Assembly: GCA_947627825.1 (NCBI GenBank)
Contig: CANQXO010000064.1
Span: forward strand, 1-7,606
DNA length: 7,606 bases
Source of the DNA: an uncultured Clostridia bacterium
GTDB taxonomy: Bacteria; Bacillota_A; Clostridia; TANB77; CAG-508
Reading direction: 5' to 3'
Shown here: piece by piece, positions 5,678 through 7,606 of the stretch
Layout of the letters: every line of letters begins with the position of its first letter
How positions within the stretch are numbered: the first letter of the stretch is position 1
Position numbers and translations under genes: made by a program
The notes under the pieces: generated by a model
The model's input: only the letters and a program-made list of their open reading frames with translations
Told to the model about the DNA's origin: nothing
Database searches by the model: none

Positions 5678-5705
5678 TTGTATTTTTTTACTATCCTCAT
5701 AATAT
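5678..5705 (+). promoter_or_regulatory. Probable promoter of tspO
   Basis: The plus strand has TTGTAT (5678-5683), a 16-base spacer and TAATAT (5700-5705). The predicted start is near 5712, just before GGAGG at 5717-5721. It diverges from the recombinase promoter about 60 bases away. Confidence 0.5.
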
Positions 5706-5728
5706 ACTAATAATACGGAGGTTTTTAT

Positions 5729-6187
5729 ATGTCAAAATTCAAGCATTATGCAAAATCAATTTTGTTTCCTGTAATTTTAGGAGGTCTAGTGGGCTTGATT
5801 ATATCTGGTTCTATGGATTACAAATCTTTAAATCAACCTCCATTATCTCCTCCTAGCATACTGTTTCCAATCGTTTGGACTATTCTTTACATTCTTATGG
5901 GAGTTTCTTATGGAATTTTAAAGGAGCAATCACTAGTAGATGAAAGCATTAATCAAATTTACATTTTTCAATTAATTGTAAATTTACTTTGGCCAATATT
6001 TTTCTTTGTTTTTAAATGGAGATTATTTGCTTTCTTCTGGATAATACTACTTGCAATTCTTGTTGGAGTTATGATTTACAGTTTTTATAATAAAAATAAA
6101 CTATCTGGCTTACTTCAAATTCCTTACTTGGTGTGGACACTTTTTGCCACTTATTTAAATTTAGGTGTTTATATTCTAAATAGCTAA
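5729..6187 (+). CDS. tspO: TspO/MBR family tryptophan-rich sensory protein
   Basis: This is a 152-residue integral membrane protein of the translocator/peripheral benzodiazepine receptor family. Characterised members bind porphyrins and some promote porphyrin breakdown; the bacterial role is often linked to stress or oxygen sensing. Five hydrophobic helices are visible at about 8-28, 43-63, 75-97, 102-121 and 130-149. The family signature PPLSPP at 37-42 leads into FPIVWTILYILMGVSYG (46-62), followed by LLWPIFFFVFKW around helix 3 and a final LVWTLFATYLNLGVYILN in helix 5, where the porphyrin/sterol-binding residues lie in this family. ATG 5729-5731 follows GGAGG with 7-base spacing. It is the only plus-strand gene, divergent from the recombinase and convergent with sigK. 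It may be cargo of the recombinase element or an unrelated neighbour. No heme biosynthesis gene is present to suggest a partner. Confidence 0.94.
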   Translation: MSKFKHYAKSILFPVILGGLVGLIISGSMDYKSLNQPPLSPPSILFPIVWTILYILMGVSYGILKEQSLVDESINQIYIFQLIVNLLWPIFFFVFKWRLFAFFWIILLAILVGVMIYSFYNKNKLSGLLQIPYLVWTLFATYLNLGVYILNS

Positions 6188-6239
6188 AAAAAATGACTAG
6201 AACTTTAAATGGAATTTCATTTCCAAGTTCTAGTCTTTT
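6187..6239. terminator. Bidirectional terminator between tspO and sigK
   Basis: Eleven-base arms, GACTAGAACTT (6195-6205) and AAGTTCTAGTC (6225-6235), are perfectly complementary; the 19-base loop contains a further AAATG/CATTT pairing. On the plus strand TTTT follows. On the minus strand the A run before the stem (6186-6193) gives eight T. It therefore can end both the tspO and sigK transcripts. Confidence 0.88.
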
Positions 6240-6354
6240 CTATTTAAATTATTTTGAGTTTTTACTAATTATTTAAGATACACACTTTTTGTTACTTTAT
6301 TCATTAATTTAATTTTTGATTTTATATTGTTCATACTTTTTACTTATTTTAATT

Positions 6355-7053
6355 TTATTCTTTCAACTCTTTAGCGAGCTTTCCTATTGCTTTTGTCTCA
6401 ATTCTTGACACATAAGACCTTGATATTCCCATTGATTTTGCTATTTCATTTTGTGTTTTTGGCTCTTTTCCATTTAATCCAAACCTTAATTCAATTATCG
6501 TTCTTTCTCTTTCTTTTAAAATCTTTTTTATTTTTTCATATAGTTTTTTTATTCTAATTTTTAACTCAATTTCCTCATCTATTGGCTTATCTTCGTTTTC
6601 TAAAACTTCTTTTAATGTAATTGTGTTGTCATCCTTGTCTTTACCTATTGGTTCTTCTAAATAAACCTCAGAATTTAATTTTTTAGATGACCTCAGATAC
6701 ATAAGTATTTCATTATCTATACACTTTGAAATATAAGTTGAAAGTTTTATGTTTTTCTTTGCGTCAAAACTATTTATTCCCTTAATTAATCCTATTGAAC
6801 CTATTGATATTAAATCATCTTGTTCAACATTTGCATTTGAATATTTTTTGCAAACATGAGCAACTAGCCTTAAGTTATGTTCTATTAAAATATTTTTTGC
6901 TTCTTCATCTCCATTACTCATCATTTGTATATATTTCTTTTCTTCCTCTTGGCTCAACGCCTCTGGAAAAAGATTATTGTTTGTTATGTATCCAACTGTA
7001 AACATTCCTGTTCCTAGGAATGCTAATAAACCTGATAATGTAATGCCAAACAT
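6355..7053 (-). CDS. sigK: Sporulation sigma factor SigK precursor (pro-sigma-K)
   Basis: Sigma-K directs late gene expression in the mother cell of the sporangium, including coat and cortex genes. The 232 residues start with a hydrophobic pro-sequence (about 1-21, MFGITLSGLLAFLGTGMFTV) like that of Bacillus pro-sigma-K, which the intramembrane protease SpoIVFB removes; by comparison the cut should fall near G21-Y22, before YITNN. PEALSQEEEKKY then matches the mature start. Region 2 covers about 55-122 (LIEHNLRLVAHV, the DLISIGSIGLIKGI core-binding helix, LSTYISKCIDNEILMYLR for -10 recognition). Region 4 covers about 168-230, with helix-turn-helix TQNEIAKSMGISRSYVSRIE. The gene is uninterrupted, with no skin-type insertion. 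GGAGG at 7061-7065 with 7-base spacing supports ATG 7051-7053. SigE paralogues share much of this sequence, but SigK is the better fit because of the pro-sequence and its length. Confidence 0.93.
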   Translation of the reverse strand: MFGITLSGLLAFLGTGMFTVGYITNNNLFPEALSQEEEKKYIQMMSNGDEEAKNILIEHNLRLVAHVCKKYSNANVEQDDLISIGSIGLIKGINSFDAKKNIKLSTYISKCIDNEILMYLRSSKKLNSEVYLEEPIGKDKDDNTITLKEVLENEDKPIDEEIELKIRIKKLYEKIKKILKERERTIIELRFGLNGKEPKTQNEIAKSMGISRSYVSRIETKAIGKLAKELKE

Positions 7054-7082
7054 AAAAGCACCTCCATTGAAACTTACATACT

Positions 7083-7109
7083 TATTATATGCAAAAGTTT
7101 AATGAAAGT
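7083..7109 (-). promoter_or_regulatory. Candidate sporulation-type promoter of sigK
   Basis: The minus strand reads AC (7108-7109), a 16-base spacer, then CATATAATA (7083-7091), which fits the sigma-K pattern AC-N16/17-CATANNNTA. Its CATATAAT differs at one position from the sigma-E -10 consensus, but no good sigma-E -35 is visible. A sigma-A TATAAT is also embedded, though without a convincing -35. The start would lie about 30 bases before the ATG. Confidence 0.45.
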
Positions 7110-7128
7110 GCCTGACCTTTATTGTTTG

Positions 7129-7250
7129 CTATTATAATTTTCTTTTTTTATTTTCTTTATTAATTTTCTTTTCTAATTTTATTTTCTTAAATTTTTATAT
7201 TTTCTTTTTTAATTTTTTCCTTTAATCTTTTATATATTTTTAATTTTTTT
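7129..7250. repeat. G-free T-rich low-complexity spacer with spaced ATTTTCTT repeats
   Basis: The plus strand has no G for 122 bases. The octamer ATTTTCTT occurs five times, at 7137, 7150, 7163, 7181 and 7199 (steps of 13, 13, 18 and 18). On the coding (minus) strand it is AAGAAAAT, giving an A/G-rich, C-free RNA. It fills most of the 202-base gap between the U32 gene and sigK, and no gene or hairpin terminator is visible in it. Confidence 0.6.
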
Positions 7251-7255
7251 GTTTA

Positions 7256-7606
7256 TTATTTTTTTCTTCTAATCATCCAGCCCGATTCGCATTTAATTGG
7301 CAAATGAATTTTTACTGCCTGACCTACCTTGCCTGGATTTATTGTTTCAATTTCTTCATCTGTTTCTGTATCCCACATTTTGTTTATGGTAAATTCTTCA
7401 ACTGTTATTTTATTAGGAATAATTATTTCCATTTTATCTCCAACTGTTAATTTATTACCTATTTTTATAATTGACTTGTCTTCATTATATTCTAATACTT
7501 GTGCACCATACTCATAGTCTTGATTATATTGCTTTCCTTCATATTCTTGAAAATCTTTATTATTTTTATCTTCAAAGAAAAACTCTGTTAAACTTCTTGT
7601 TTTTAC
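7256..7606 (-). CDS. U32 family peptidase-like protein (TrhP type), C-terminal part
   Basis: The final 116 residues of a gene that enters from the window edge; the start lies outside. They match the C-terminal beta-barrel domain of U32 family proteins, annotated as collagenase-like peptidases and now linked (TrhP/YegQ, Bacillus YrrN/YrrO) to prephenate-dependent 5-hydroxyuridine formation in tRNA. Visible landmarks, numbered from the window edge: RSLTEFFF at 4-11, a QDYEYGAQVLEY stretch at 29-40, NKLTVGDKMEIIIP at 51-64, MWDTETDEEI at 77-86 and a basic end, GWMIRRKK. This order (strand, V-G-D turn, proline, M-W-D, positive C-terminus) is typical of the family. The catalytic or metal-binding N-terminal barrel is not in view, so no activity can be confirmed. 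It lies upstream of sigK in the same direction, but the 202-base spacer and the separate promoter suggest independent transcription. Confidence 0.85.
   Translation of the reverse strand, partial: VKTRSLTEFFFEDKNNKDFQEYEGKQYNQDYEYGAQVLEYNEDKSIIKIGNKLTVGDKMEIIIPNKITVEEFTINKMWDTETDEEIETINPGKVGQAVKIHLPIKCESGWMIRRKK

Noticed and set aside
5698..5706. A sigma-K type -10 box (CATAATATA) in front of tspO
   Set aside because: There is no AC dinucleotide at 16-17 bases upstream, and the sigma-A reading (TTGTAT, 16 bases, TAATAT) explains the site better.
4629..7053. The recombinase as the enzyme that excises a skin-like element from sigK
   Set aside because: The known skin recombinase SpoIVCA is a serine recombinase; this one is a tyrosine recombinase and sigK is continuous here.
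7329..7517. A 62-codon plus-strand frame at the right edge
   Set aside because: It is antisense to the recognisable C-terminal domain of the U32 protein.
1..7606. CRISPR arrays, tRNA/rRNA genes, toxin-antitoxin or defence operons
   Set aside because: No regularly spaced repeats with unique spacers of CRISPR size, no tRNA-like cloverleaf or rRNA segment, and no gene with the relevant domains was found on either strand.

Overview
The window is AT-rich DNA (by eye roughly 25-30% GC) from a low-GC, endospore-forming Gram-positive bacterium, most likely a member of the Clostridia. The evidence is a near-full-length sporulation sigma factor of the SigK type with its pro-sequence, strong AGGAGG-type Shine-Dalgarno sites before most genes, heavy Lys/Asn/Ile codon use, class A PBP and U32-peptidase genes of Firmicute type, and consensus sigma-A promoters. 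Nothing in the sequence fixes the genus.

Layout, left to right. (1) 1-1053, minus: the N-terminal 351 residues of a class A penicillin-binding protein, transcribed from its own promoter. (2) 1118-1729 (possibly to 1762), minus: a short DprA/Smf protein that has the Rossmann-like DNA-binding core but no N-terminal SAM-like domain. It lies just behind a terminator hairpin and has a perfect Shine-Dalgarno but no ordinary start codon at the right distance. (3) 1837-2706, minus: a two-gene operon of rpoZ (RNA polymerase omega) and a cytidylate-kinase-like P-loop kinase, with a near-consensus promoter and a terminator. (4) 2808-4475, minus: an apparent three-gene operon made of a tiny prepilin-like protein, the 16S rRNA methyltransferase RsmE (TAATG stop-start overlap) and an unrecognised Lys-rich protein with four membrane helices. 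A perfect hairpin separates the last gene's Shine-Dalgarno from its start codon. (5) 4629-5561, minus: a solitary tyrosine recombinase with all catalytic residues and an 11-bp direct repeat on either side. (6) 5729-6187, plus: a TspO/MBR family membrane protein, divergent from the recombinase and the only gene on the plus strand. (7) 6355-7053, minus: pro-sigma-K, convergent with tspO across a shared bidirectional terminator. (8) 7256-7606, minus: the C-terminal 116 residues of a U32 family peptidase-like (TrhP-type) protein, separated from sigK by a G-free T-rich stretch.

Most of this is housekeeping: cell wall synthesis, transcription, ribosomal RNA modification, tRNA modification and sporulation control. 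The accessory part is the recombinase plus the divergent tspO. I see no CRISPR array, toxin-antitoxin pair, rRNA, tRNA or known riboswitch. There is no gene-free stretch longer than 300 bases; the longest is the 202 bases between the U32 gene and sigK. I did not find a convincing undescribed multi-gene system. The best leads are the unusual initiation region of dprA, the hairpin leader of the unknown membrane protein with a near-copy of its sequence at the rpoZ promoter, and the possible integrase-only mobile element.
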